Assembly (NCBI RefSeq): GCF_963678975.1
Contig: NC_089275.1
Coordinates: 37,796,819-37,860,818, forward strand
Length of the DNA: 64,000 bases
Reading direction: 5' to 3'
Origin: Dysidea avara
Lineage: Eukaryota > Porifera > Demospongiae > Dictyoceratida > Dysideidae
A program made the translations under genes and the position numbers. Shown in pieces: positions 34,284 through 45,643 of this stretch (within the stretch, counting starts at the first letter, position 1; each line of letters opens with the position of its first letter). Under the pieces are notes generated by a model. It had not been told where the DNA came from. It made no database searches and was given only the letters and a program-made list of their open reading frames with translations.

Positions 34284-34628
34284 TAATATGCCAGGAACTA
34301 CCTTCAGCAGCCGATAAGCTCCTGATAGTCAATTAGTTGTGCGATTGCTTATTAGAGTATTTTTATTGTTTCAGCCAACAGAGACAATTTCAGAATTACA
34401 CTACTGCAGGGAACGTATACTATTTCTTTGTTGAAATACGTAAATGATATGCATTCAGGGATCTTCACATAAACCATAATATTATGGTTTCTGAATCTAG
34501 TAGCATGAAATGTGCAATATAAACAAAGTTCCCACATTATATATGTACAGTAGAGACATATTTTTAGTAATGTTTTCAGTCCACATATTTAGGTTTGTCA
34601 CCTTTGTTTACTGCTTTACTAAAAAAAT

Positions 34629-37515
34629 TTATTTATCATGAGTATGAAAAAATGCTAGGTTGAGTACATACAATTGGAAACAAATGAATACAATCAGAAA
34701 CACATATAAAACATTATATAAGCACAAAGCTAAAATAGCTAGTACAAAACAAACAAACACACTAAACAACACATTGTTCTGGTAATGAATGTTGTCTTGC
34801 AGTAGCTTTAACATTTCGTTGTTGTCTTCATGTATTGCTTGCTGACGGTGTAACAACCGTTTAAGGGACTCTATGCGTCGTTCATAATCCTTTGGATACT
34901 GTTGTTTCTGGGTTTGAGCTATGTCATCTCTTGTTGCTAACCTTTCAAACTTTTTTTGCATTTCATTGTTCAGTACATCAATTTTGTACTGTATCACTTG
35001 ACTAACTTTATCAAATTGTTGCTCACAGTTGGAGTTGATTGACTTTAACAATGTTACATTGCTGGGGTAGCGTGTAGTTTCACATTTTTCTATGAATTGT
35101 TCGGTTATACTCTTGGTTTGGGATTTTAGAATAAAGTTTTCAGAAGACGGCAAGGCACCTACATACAAGTATATAATTATGTACAACATCCCTGTGTATG
35201 ATTGCATGTGAAATTACCTGCTCAAAAAACTTGACCCTCACAACAAAGCCAACATACATATTTATTATGTACATACTTGTACAGTATACAATAAGTACCT
35301 GACTCATACACACAGCTGTGCATATGTACAAACATGCCTAGTATGTATGTAGAGCTGGGCAATAGTAAAGAAAAATATCAAGTATTGTGATATTAATTTT
35401 CATCTCGTATCATGATAATTATTTAGCCTATACACCATCATGATGGATGTAACACTTCTAAATGACTACTAAATGGTTCTATTCATGAACCATATTCTTG
35501 TCTTTTCACAAGAAAGGAGCAATGATTAGTTGTAAACAATGTACAAATTAGCAAGTTTATTTACATTAACTACTGATTTGTCTTTGCATAGTATCATGAT
35601 ACATATCGTTATTGTGATATTTTTATTACTATCGATCGCCTTGTGAAAAATTTGCTATTGCCCAGCACTACTAGTCTGTATCATACGTAGATATACCACT
35701 TTTACACCTCAGATCAAAAGAAACCACAGGGTTATATTTCACATATTGCTCTGACCACAGGGTGATATCATGATTATAGCCCTGACCACGATGCCTTTGA
35801 TGCTGAGGCAACTACAAAGCATCAGTTCCCTTTGATTCTTTATTGAGCTGCTTAGAGTTTACATTGTGGGTTTTAGTTTAGCATATAGACTTGGATGGCC
35901 ACTCATTCTCTTCAAGGAAAAGTAATTGAATGAGTCATCATCACGTAGTTCAGCTGCTACGCATCACTAAATAATTGTTTACACAGTGTTGGCAATGGTT
36001 TTCTATATAGCACATTTCAACCATGTGACAGGATGGCTTAGAAATTCTCAGGGTCAGTAACCTGAACTCTTTGCACTTACTTTAGCACCTTAAACTATTT
36101 TAGACATCCTTAACTAGCTTACTTGGCTACAAATGGTAAGGTGTCCACAAAAGGTATCCATTTGCAAACATGGAAGAAGTACACCACAACAGGAAATTTT
36201 GACAAAAGGAAAAGTTGATGAATCCTCAGTTATCAGCTTTGATGAATTAAATGTTGATGAAAATCACAAAATCATAATAGGCTTTGAAGGTGCTAATTCA
36301 AGGTTTGACAAATTAAAAGTTGCCATTTGTCAAATGTGTTGACCTTCAAACTTTCCTGACATAAAAGTAAGCTAAGGGGGCTATACTGTGTTCAAGGAAA
36401 ATCTTACTCTATTAGTGGTTAGCTATACTGTAATTGGAAGCCAGTTTTGTACTAAGTAATATTACTAGTCTAACAAATTCATTGTAACTTCCTGTAGTTC
36501 TATGGTTCATGATCTAACTAATTATTGGCCAGACTGTTTGGCTGAAAGGTGATGAGATACTTTATTGGTTTACAATTGGACTTTCAACACTAGTGGCAGC
36601 ATTTTATCTGCCCAAAGTGCTCATGCACTATGTAACGTATTATGACATACTTGCAATTATATATTTTCAGGTAGATTAATACTCATGTGCAGTATGTGTA
36701 TGTAAACAACAATTAAACACACACCGGTATTGCTACTTACTTGAATAATCATCAAATGGCTGTCCAAATGCAGGACAATCAAATATATAAGCTGTAGATT
36801 TAGATAATGTATATACAATGTATTGATAATATATAATAATTACTCTTTAGTGGCTAACTACATTTTATGAAAAAGGTATGGACTACTACATGTTAGGGCT
36901 GGAACAAAGGTCAAATTTTACCCTCCGAGCTTCTTGCAAGAAAGCTACCAAAGTTTTGAAGCTTTGTTATTTATGCCATGCTAGTAATTGGTGATAAAAA
37001 TTGACAAGTATACGCCCATATTTTTTGCTGCTGCTGTAGCACAGGCTCTAGTAAAACTGCTTTGATTGTACAAACTTTATCAAGATACTACTGCATGCTT
37101 CCAGGGATTTTTGACTTAGACAAGCCAGTATTCATGGTTACAAAGCTTTGGAGGGGTAAAACTACTTTTGAAGGCTACAAAACCTTTGAAGTTTCTGAAG
37201 CTTTGTCCCAGCCCTACTACATGTATGTCTCTAGATAATATGGCTGCTACATTTTCGAAACTCATCTGGCAGTGGTAAAACAGTTAAACCAAATACCAGT
37301 GTCATGTTTGGCTTAACGGCAGCTTACACTGATTTGTCCAGGGGACCAGCCCAAAAGTTACATACACAAATACACAAATTTACATTATGTTAATCTAGAA
37401 CACATGATATATACACAGACACACAGACAGACAGACACACAGTCACATTACATAGTGATACAGACAAAAGTATACTTACATTGATTATGATGACTTTCCA
37501 TAATTGGTACCTGAT
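34629..37515 (-). CDS. Gene D: coiled-coil protein with C-terminal membrane segment (3 exons)
   Basis: Exons (minus strand): 37515-37480, 36791-36741 and 35158-34629, all with AG/GT borders and phase-1 junctions. With the ATG at 37501 the product is ~200 residues. It begins MESHHNQ, then YIFDCPAFGQPFDDYS, then a charged heptad-rich stretch (ITEQFIEKCE ... NNEMQKKFERLATRDDIAQ ... ESLKRLLHRQQAIHEDNNEM), and ends with a ~40-residue hydrophobic segment (VLFSVFVCFVLAILALCLYN...). This predicts a tail-anchored or membrane-hairpin protein with a cytosolic coiled coil. The stop overlaps AATAAA, a possible poly(A) signal. It may be the 3' part of gene C rather than a separate gene. Family not recognised. 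Confidence 0.5.
35350..35670. mobile_element. hAT-like MITE (GCTGGGCAATAG ends)
   Basis: The ends TAGAGCTGGGCAATAG and CTATTGCCCAGCACTA are inverted repeats. Inside are CAAGTATTGTGATAT and ATATCGTTATTGTGATAT motifs. An 8-bp duplication could not be read. Confidence 0.65.
35680..36740. other. Intron of gene D, nothing recognised
   Basis: One 69-codon plus-strand frame (36133-36342) has no recognised similarity or splice context. There are no clear repeats. Confidence 0.35.
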
Positions 37516-37569
37516 CTGCATATCGTTTCCTACTTAAAACATAAATCCTAACTTTACAGCTTACACAAC

Positions 37570-40108
37570 TTACTGGTCCTGTTGAATCACTTCCTGTTCA
37601 ATTTCATTGCAGACATCTTGCAAGTTGTCGTCCTGCCTGACTGCATCAAGTAACATCTCCCAAGTACTCTCAGTGGGTCTGTTATGCCATTCAGTAAGCA
37701 TCTCACAACAGCAGTTAAAGGCAACATCATTTTCTCTCTGTGCAATGGCGTTTATACTTGAACTATCAAACTGCAGATTAGGTGCAATGGTTCTCCAATG
37801 TGTGTCGATCTTTGGGACAACCAAAGTGAAGAGATGTTCTAATACAGGCTCTGTAAGAACAATACAACATGCACTGTTATTTAGGTGCTCGAGTTCTGTT
37901 GTGTACATATTTTTGTCACTGACTATATGTACATGGTTACACTGACGTATGAAGGGGTAATTGCCACTGGTATGTGTGTGTGTGTGTGTGCGTGTGTGTG
38001 TGTGGGCTGTGAATAACTGAACAGTGCAATATGGGGGAAATGAACCACACTATCTTAGTACACATACTTTCTGCTTTCTATAAATGCAGCCGGATTTAGT
38101 TCCAGCAGACATTTGACTCCTTGTACTGATTAAGTTACTCTTTATATCAACATTTAGCCAAATGCAGTAGCTTTTGTCAAGGAAAATTTCAGTCAATTAA
38201 ATGCAGTGATAAAATAGTTATGAAGTTCTCAAGTATGGATAAAATTTTATGTGTGAAAATTAAGGGTACCTTTTCACAAACCCAGTCACAAATGCATGTC
38301 CTACTTTTGTTCCTTGTCAGTTAACTATTAACAGAAATGTCCTCTTGCCAGACATATGCAGGTACAAAACATGCTAGACTTTAAATGAGTATATGCACAG
38401 TATGTGCGCCCGAAATATTAGGGGTGCAAGTAAAGAGTAGCCATTTGCTTCATTGTTCTGCCTGCTAATGTAACAAACACTCAGTTACACAAAAGCAATA
38501 CTTAGTCCATGCTTGTCCTTGGACTCTCTCATGTGTAGATAGTTACTGCAAGAAGCTCATTGATGTGCTAACCGTGTGATCAACACGGAAGAGAAAACAA
38601 CAAAGGATTTCATAATGCATACATGTGTATATGTGACCCACTGAGCAAAAACCAGCCATTTTCGCAAATTACTCAAATTCCATTTTATTGCTTCTCTGTT
38701 ATCTATATATATAGTGACAAAGGAGTGGACAGCCAAAGTTTCAGCCTTTTGTGATGAATAGTCTTGGAGTTATAGTGATAGACAGTTGAGACAGGAATAA
38801 ACTCGATATGTACAGCAACAATACAGCAAATAAACTACAGGCGCTTACTTAATCAATCATAACTCACAACTGAAACAAGCTACAAAGATGGTATTTGGCT
38901 CAGTCTGTTCACCGTGAACTGGCACATCAATCAAAGTATATAGTGTTTTCCCTGTGCGTCTCCGTGTGGACAAAGAAGAGGGCCATTTCAACAATTAAAT
39001 TACGATGGTACACTTTAATTGCATCATGCATAAACATCCATAACTCACGAACCATATGCTGTACAAACACAAAACAAAGATTTTCTTACTCCCAATGAAC
39101 AGGAGCATCAGGTGGTGTATAGGTTTTATTGATTTGAGCCTTTGATTAATACGTGCTAGGGCTGAGTGATACTGCCATTTTAGTATCACGATCGATACTA
39201 AAGCCACTATTCACGATACTGAATAGTTCACGATACTTATGAATAAGTCAATCATAGCTGCTACTACATAGTGTATTGCTCAGCATTCCTGCAGGAAGTC
39301 CTTACAGGTGATAGCAAACTAGCCACTATCATCCTTGTTTACAGTAACATAACACATGCTTTGAGGTTATGTTATGCTGTTCACACCTCTCTGCAGGGGA
39401 AACCAAGTGGGTGGACTTTATCACTTACAAGGATTCTTAGCTAAATACTGCATAAAAATGAACTTTTAATGACACAATGTACAGGCATGGTATCATGATA
39501 GTTAAATAACAAAATATTACGATATCAATACTTTCAAAATATCACAATATATCGCTAAAACGATAGTATCGCTCAGCCCTAATACGTGCATAAAATTTTC
39601 ATGTAGCACATGTATTTTTACCGTTTGTTTCAATACGTTGTAATAGCAAAATAGAATTTTGTGAAAATGGCCGGGTTTTCGCTCAGCGGGTCACATATGT
39701 TTTTGGTGAAAACATCTATTCTATATAATTATAGCATCACCACAATTGTTGATTGTACCAAATGTTGGCTGAAGGCAATTTACCAGTTCACTACTGTAGT
39801 AAAAATTAAATATAAATACCACATTTGGAGGACTTTTGAAGGCATAATGGAGACACTCAGTAACTTTTTTTTGGAAAAAAATGGAAACCTATATGGTCTC
39901 CATACACTACATGTAAGAACAGACATACAATTACACCTCACTTAGTGGCCACCTCTCCAGATAAGGAAAGGCTTATAATATCAGCAATGCTTAACATACT
40001 ATACTGCATGGCCTTGTCACTTTGTGAAGGTATCACTATAAGAAATTATGATAGACATACAGTACCTTGTAACAAGATATCTTCAGTTTGAGTTACTTGA
40101 ACCGCCAT
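37570..40108 (-). CDS. Gene C: Death-domain protein (2 exons)
   Basis: Exon 40108-40066 starts ATG and encodes MAVQVTQTEDILLQ with the phase-1 donor CAAG|GTACT. Exon 37850-37570 follows a CTTACAG acceptor in phase 1 and encodes a Death domain. Its pattern is EPVLEHLFTLVVPKIDTHWR, TIAPNLQFDSSSINAI, CCCEMLTEWHNRPTESTWEM and LLDAVR, with the conserved W of helix 2, EW in helix 5 and TW before the last helix. The frame stops at TAA, which lies inside the sequence CCA|GTAAGT, itself a strong donor. The product is ~107 residues, an adaptor-sized protein. It resembles the Death exon of gene B (HCNKIVSCCYATMKKWLEE...TWEKLINAL). Whether it continues into gene D by splicing is unresolved because of phase. 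Confidence 0.6.
37972..38003. repeat. (GT)n microsatellite
   Basis: About 16 GT dinucleotides with one GC interruption, in the gene C intron. Confidence 0.9.
38634..39697. mobile_element. TGTGAC-end element with nested hAT
   Basis: The left end TGTGACCCACTGAGCAAAAA matches the complement of the right end TTTTCGCTCAGCGGGTCACA, with AATGGC / GCCATT inside. The ~640-bp body is interrupted by 39157-39581. Related bodies occur at 49149-49786 and 59789-60411 (shared AAAGTTTCAGCCTT and CTACAGGCGCTTA-like blocks). Confidence 0.8.
39157..39581. mobile_element. hAT-like MITE (TAGGGCTGAGTGATACT ends)
   Basis: The left end TAGGGCTGAGTGATACT and the right end AGTATCGCTCAGCCCTA are inverted repeats. A perfect 8-bp duplication ATACGTGC lies at 39149-39156 and 39582-39589. 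It is 425 bp, non-coding, with subterminal ATCACGAT/ATCGATAC motifs. Confidence 0.9.
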
Positions 40109-40300
40109 TAGTGGATCACCAACTTATCCTACAATGAAATGCAGTGTACACTAATGGTATACATGTGATGATTTAAGACGAATACACAATACTAATTTGA
40201 TGTAAATGAAACAAACAGGATAGGTGAACATCAAATAGTACAATTCTTGAAAGGCCATTGTTATTGAGCATTGACACTGATCATCAGTGGCAATAAGAAG

Positions 40301-40638
40301 TAGTGCTGAAACGATTATTCGGTTATTTGACTATTCGGTCGGTATGGCACTATTCAATTTGTTACCACACTATTCGGATAATTGCTAGCACTTTGTACAC
40401 TGTGTTCAAATGGAAAAGCCAGCCTTGAAACTTAAGATTGTGAATGAAGTGATGTATCTATGCCGTAAAAAATTTATTTTAGAAAAGATAGAAATAGCTC
40501 TTAGGCTTTACCTTGCTCCCTAACAAAAGGTTTCAGTACTTATTCAATAGAAGTATAAACTTTAAAGAATAATCGAATATTCGGTCATTTTGTTCACAAC
40601 TATTCGAATAGTAAAAAATGCTATTCATTTCAGCATTA
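40301..40638. mobile_element. hAT-like MITE (TAGTGCTGAAACG family), copy 2
   Basis: It is near-identical to 14467-14801. The ends are TAGTGCTGAAACGATTATTC and ATTTCAGCATTA, with the 8-bp duplication ATAAGAAG at 40293-40300 and 40639-40646. Confidence 0.9.
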
Positions 40639-40646
40639 ATAAGAAG

Positions 40647-42160
40647 CCACCAGTGACTATTGAGGCTGACCAAAAAACAGGAAAGACAGGTAAGTTTCAA
40701 CAAGAAGTGTAAACAATGCATTCACACCACGATTTCTGAATTAGTACACTTGGATAATATATTTCTTGTTGACAAATTTACACAGTGCTTATTAGGACAG
40801 CTCCGAAACCAAAGTGACCCTAATTAGCCCTTAGGTAGTCATGATACATTAGTACAACTACATTGTCTTTTAGAATGCAATTTTTTTGGTGAGTTCAAAG
40901 TAACTTGGCAGGATGTGCCACACTCTTCCAATTCTAGCTTGCCTCAAACTCACCAAAAATTGACAAACTAATGTGCTTGATATTTGATTTGTTCCAATGA
41001 ATCAACATCAATGACACACACACACGTCAATAGCCATTGTGTACTCCCTACTGCTGACTGTGGTAAGATGAGTTTCACAACACAGCACTAATGATTTTTT
41101 CATAAATAAATTTGATGCAGACAGCAACGGAAAACCTTTATTGGAAATATGTGAAATAGAAGAACAAGGTGTTTTCCACTAACAAAGGAAATATATTAGT
41201 AACCTTCAAATATATGGAAGAGCTGAAAAAAGCTCACCAAGGCTAGGAGTCAATGCTTGACAAATACTAATCTTTGTTCTCACATCCTGCTTGTAGTTTT
41301 ACAAGCTTGACCTACTTAGTAGAGCATTAGTGTGTGTGATGCAACAGGCACATCCAATGTATCCCCAATTACTGTAGGCTACTGCAATACATATGAAATA
41401 TGCACACATCATTTAAGGGGGTGTCACATATACACACGCTGTACGTACATCTGCGAGTGGTCAAAAGTCCTTTGCTGTAACTAAGAACCAATTTCACTGC
41501 CCTGCGACTTAAGAGCGAGTATTTAAACTTTTCAATTGTGGGTTTCTAATTATTGTCTTTGATCGTTAACTTTACACGAATTTAGACATCATTGAGAGCT
41601 TGAATGTGGTCGCAGATTTACGTACAGTGAGTGACTTTGTGCCGCGACCCTCCTGTTATTGTACTTTTTTTTTTTCTCCAAGGGTGCCTGCACCCCTCGC
41701 CACCACCCCCAGCACCAGATGGTAAAAGTGCTGGACAAAAAGACTGTAAACTCAAAAAATCAATGAGATGGCAACTTGTTATTGTACTTGTGCCCGATTT
41801 TAATATCTATCAGCACACGTGAATCATACGCATACAGTACACAGCTTACGAACGTAACCGTACCTTTTGACGAAACGACTGCTGTAGCTATCTCTGTGGA
41901 CTGTGGCGTACTTGTTCAAGGTTCTTTTCCTGTTTCCTCATGTGCCAATTATACGCGCGTCAAATAATAATAATAAATGTCACGTGATAACTCCAACTGT
42001 ACAAACCAGTAGGTTATAGACTCGCCAGGCTAATCTTCGAGTTTGCTATTCTGTGCGAGCTCTATATGTGCTCAGATATACAATACCTATACCATACAGC
42101 TGGGGGGGAGACTTCTGCATGCATGAATGTTGTTATCAGGGTACAGCTGAAGGGAAGTCT
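40647..42160. other. Upstream region of gene C / 3' flank of gene B, no gene recognised
   Basis: Contains short ORFs only. A plausible promoter region for gene C lies just upstream of 40108, but no motif stands out. Confidence 0.35.
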
Positions 42161-42165
42161 AGCTA

Positions 42166-42218
42166 ATTGTATTGTATTGTATTGTATTGTATTGTATTGT
42201 ATTGTATTGTATTGTATT
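42166..42218. repeat. (ATTGT)n microsatellite
   Basis: About 10.6 perfect copies of the pentanucleotide ATTGT. Confidence 0.95.
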
Positions 42219-42363
42219 AATGCTTTACAGTGACCAGCACTGAAGGTCTGCAGCAACATGTGCTGCAGCCTTAGGATTGCCTAACCTAATTTCAAGGACC
42301 GTAGACTTAGTGACTTATAGCTGAAAAGGTGTAACAGAAAAGGGGCCAAAGTAAGAAAAAAAA

Positions 42364-42439
42364 TCCCTCCAACCCCAGGAATCGAACTGCAGGTCACCCA
42401 AGTCTAGTCGGGGCCACACTCAGTCTCCTCCAGGAGGGA
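42364..42439 (-). ncRNA. tRNA-like sequence (degenerate tRNA or SINE head)
   Basis: On the minus strand a 76-nt segment begins TCCCTCC and ends GGAGGGA, a perfect 7-bp acceptor-like stem. Near its 3' side is AGTTCGATTCC, 10 of 11 matches to an RNA polymerase III B box (GGTTCGANTCC). An A-box-like TGGAGGAGACTGAG follows the 5' stem. The T-stem and anticodon stem pair poorly, so a functional tRNA is unlikely; a tRNA-derived SINE relic or tRNA pseudogene fits better. Confidence 0.4.
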
Positions 42440-42987
42440 TGGATTTTCTTCCTTAATCCTAAAGTATATTAATTTTAACTGATGCTGTCATCCCTGGATA
42501 AACAAAACAGTGCAGTGAAGTTTGCAATGACTAGAAACTAGTCAAGGGTTTGAGTTGAGCTACATACGTTATAATTAATTTGTTGCAATGTGCAATTTGC
42601 AATTGACAAGGCCAGACAAACTTGATTAATTGTTTGCTATTTGCATCACTTTTCATCCTAGCCTACTGCCTCAAATTTCCGTCATTAATTGTTGCTGTTA
42701 TTAGTCATGATCACATGCACATGAGAAGGCTGGTTTTCACTTTACAGCACAGGAAACATTTTCACTTTGCAGCTCAACTTGAAGGAGTAAGAAAACGGCT
42801 AGCTTTTACTGAGAAGACTTTAGTTAATCAATTATGGTAACAGGTAGCCTGTGTTGGAACATTTTCCTTATAATTAATAATGAATTACGTACACTCAACC
42901 AACACTACTTCTCTACACTGTATGTACAATAAGCACTTTTAGGGTCACTGGCCAGCACCTGCATACAGAATTACACAATTCTACATA

Positions 42988-43187
42988 TGTGACCGGATTT
43001 GCGAAAAGGTTTTATCATTACATATAATTGCTTGAAATTTTCTATGAATACAGATAAAGTATCTCGCTGAAATTAAATGCAAGTTATAATCAGTATAAGG
43101 AGTTAAAATTTAATGTTACGTCATTTTGTTTGCTGGCATGTAAAATGTGTGGAAAAGGTATCTTTTCACAAATCCAGTCACATATTC
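42988..43187. mobile_element. TGTGAC-end MITE, 200-bp palindromic type
   Basis: The ends TGTGACCGGATTTGCGAAAA and CTTTTCACAAATCCAGTCACA (last 20 bases) are inverted repeats flanked by TA. It is the same type as 48799-49048. Confidence 0.85.
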
Positions 43188-43766
43188 TGCTTATGCACCA
43201 TTTTAGGACATAGCACCAAAAAGCCTAGCTAGCTGACATTAAAGAAACCAGCTTACTAGAACTGTAGTTGTTATGTACTATTATATAGGCACCAGCCTAT
43301 AGCTTAGCTCACATAATATACAGTAGGTACGTACCTGCTAGCATTATGAACATAATGCTCATTTTGAATTCCACACCACAATTTTAAAAATATAATAGCT
43401 TATGCAGAAAATGACAAAAACTACTAATAATGATCAGGAATTAAGATTAAACCATTAATAATCTAAGACATATTAAATAGATTTTGTCTTTCATATGTAC
43501 AAGGACTACTAAGGCCCTTCATATTACATGCTATGGTTGTGGTGACATTGATAAGAACTGGACCACATATGTAGAGAAATATAACTACAGCATGAGCACC
43601 ATGCAAAGTGAATGTGTACCAATCACACAGTGATGCATACCTTATCATTACACATGCATATACACGTCAAATTATGTACATCTAAGCCAGTAAAAGTGTG
43701 CATAGTGTAAATGCAAAATTTGAAAGTCACACTGTTATAATGCTTACAGCCAAAATTAAAAGTGTG

Positions 43767-45643
43767 TTATGACATATTACAATTTTGTGCGGCACTTGTG
43801 TTCCCTGAAAATGCTGACATTCCAGCAGAAATGAGATCATTCATATCAAGACCTGACTGCTGCAGTGGAAGTTGCATTATGGTGGATAGTATGTTTGGAT
43901 CACTCATCATTTCAGGCAGAAATTTTTGATAGAGTCCCATTGAGTCTTGCAGCATAGGAGTCAATACTTCAGTGTAACGACTACCAAACTTTTGTATTAT
44001 TTCAAGTTGTTTCTGTGTATCCTCTCTTGAAATTACCATCGCATACAACTCAGATCGCATAGTAATGTAAAGTTTAATTTGGACTGGCATGGGTTTCAAA
44101 TAACTAAAATAATAATTCAATTGGAGTCTTGTAGCTATAGGCACTTTATTGGATGTGCTAATAATGTCAATTAGTTCTTTCAGTAATTTCAGGTAACTGT
44201 CTAGCAATATGTTTATATAGGATATTGCTTGATCACCATGTCCACTGTTAAGAAATGTTACAGTTTTCTTGTACTTTTCTCTCAGCGTCAGGAATGTTTC
44301 CTTCTTCACTTGTGGAAGCCTTCTTGACACATCAGGAAAATCTTCAACACTTAGTTTTATAATAGCTTGAAGCATGAGTGGAATTGTTTTAATGTATATT
44401 GGAATGATAATGGAATCCACCATGTTGTATAAGTAAAACTTGCAGTGATCTGCATCCACTCGCATGCTTATAGACTCAAGGTTGCTTTGCATGTACTGCT
44501 GTACAAATGATGCATCTAACAGAAACTTTTGTAAAACTTCATTTACATCTTTGCTTTCTGAAAAACTCTCAAAGAAGTATTGCATAATTGCTGGATGAAT
44601 TTCAATGCCATGAGTGTCATCTGTATTAGCAAAAGTAGGTAGTGAAGTGTATGACAAAAGCCCCATGGACTGTAGTATGGAACAGCAGCAATCAACAATT
44701 TCTAAATTTCGTCCCCAAATACAAAACAGCAGTGATTTTGATGTAACTTTGCCAAATGTAAATGTTGTCGCAAGCTTTGCCAGTCTATGCAGGTCATCTT
44801 CATTTAAAAATACTAAACTCGCTCTAACACAGGCATTAATGGCATTCTCCAAGTTAGGTTCTATTGGATCAAATTCAGCTAGTCCACAATTACTCAGCTT
44901 TTTAAAGGTTTGCTTTATAATAGAAGCAGAAGACCGATTTGGCATTGCTTTGTGTTGCTGACCTAATTGTCCCCTGACAAGATTTAGTAGCAGTGGAGAC
45001 TTGTGTACACTCAATGCAAGTTCCGTAAGTTGCTCAAATGATGCAGCATCAAGCGGTTGAAATTCTGGTATTGTTAGGAATTCAACTGCTTCACGTTGGT
45101 CCATGCCTTTCACAGGAATCACATGTTTACAATTGATTGTAGTTGAAATGTCACTCTTGCGGGTGGTAAGAACAATTTTGCAACTTGCAAATGTATCAAT
45201 GTACACTTTAGCATCTTCCACTTCCCACACATCATCAATGATAACCAAAAGCTTATTAGCATGATTCTTGCATAGAGTATCAATCTCTTCAGACAAGCAA
45301 GTCACCAATTCTTCTTCAGTGACTTCCTTTTCTTCATCAGTTTCAGGTTGTGTCCATGGCAGTCCAGTTAGATTTAGATAAAGTTGTGAGAGTAAGTTGA
45401 AAGGCTTTCCTGGTACTGGTCCCAATTTTATCCAGAGAAAACCAGATAGGAAATTCATTTGAACAGGAGGCTGATGACACAACATTTTGGCCAGTGTAGA
45501 TTTTCCAATTCCTCCTGCTCCAATAAGTGCCACAGTCAGAGCAGCACTAGAATCAACTACTAGTGCATCTGTAACTGTTTGTAAAATGCTTTGCCGCTGG
45601 ATGTAGTACAATGGAAGTGGTGGTGGAGGTTGGTAGACAACAT
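43767..45643 (-). CDS. Gene B last exon: NB-ARC NTPase domain
   Basis: The acceptor TTGCACAACAG opens the exon in phase 1 (DVVYQPPPPLPLYY...). It contains the P-loop GAGGIGKST, Walker B KLLVIIDDVWE and RNBS-B CKIVLTTR. The winged-helix end has EIHPAIMQYF at the MHD position. A ~240-residue helical tail follows, ending in a Q/M-rich segment (LPLQQSGLDMNDLISAGMSA). No sensor repeats follow the NTPase. It is paralogous to 31299-33190; the same exon boundary precedes YQPPPPLP in B and YQQPPLLP in A. Confidence 0.9.

Noticed and set aside
35350..35670. Target duplication CTAGTATGTAT / CTAGTCTGTAT around the hAT-like MITE
   Set aside because: The similar strings are not in register with the element ends at 8 bp, so I do not claim a duplication.
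36133..36342. 69-codon plus-strand frame
   Set aside because: No recognised domain, no supporting exon borders, and it lies on the opposite strand inside a gene D intron.
37479..37574. Splice from the Death exon donor directly into the gene D exons
   Set aside because: All acceptors examined give a stop or the wrong frame; kept as an open question instead of a joined gene.
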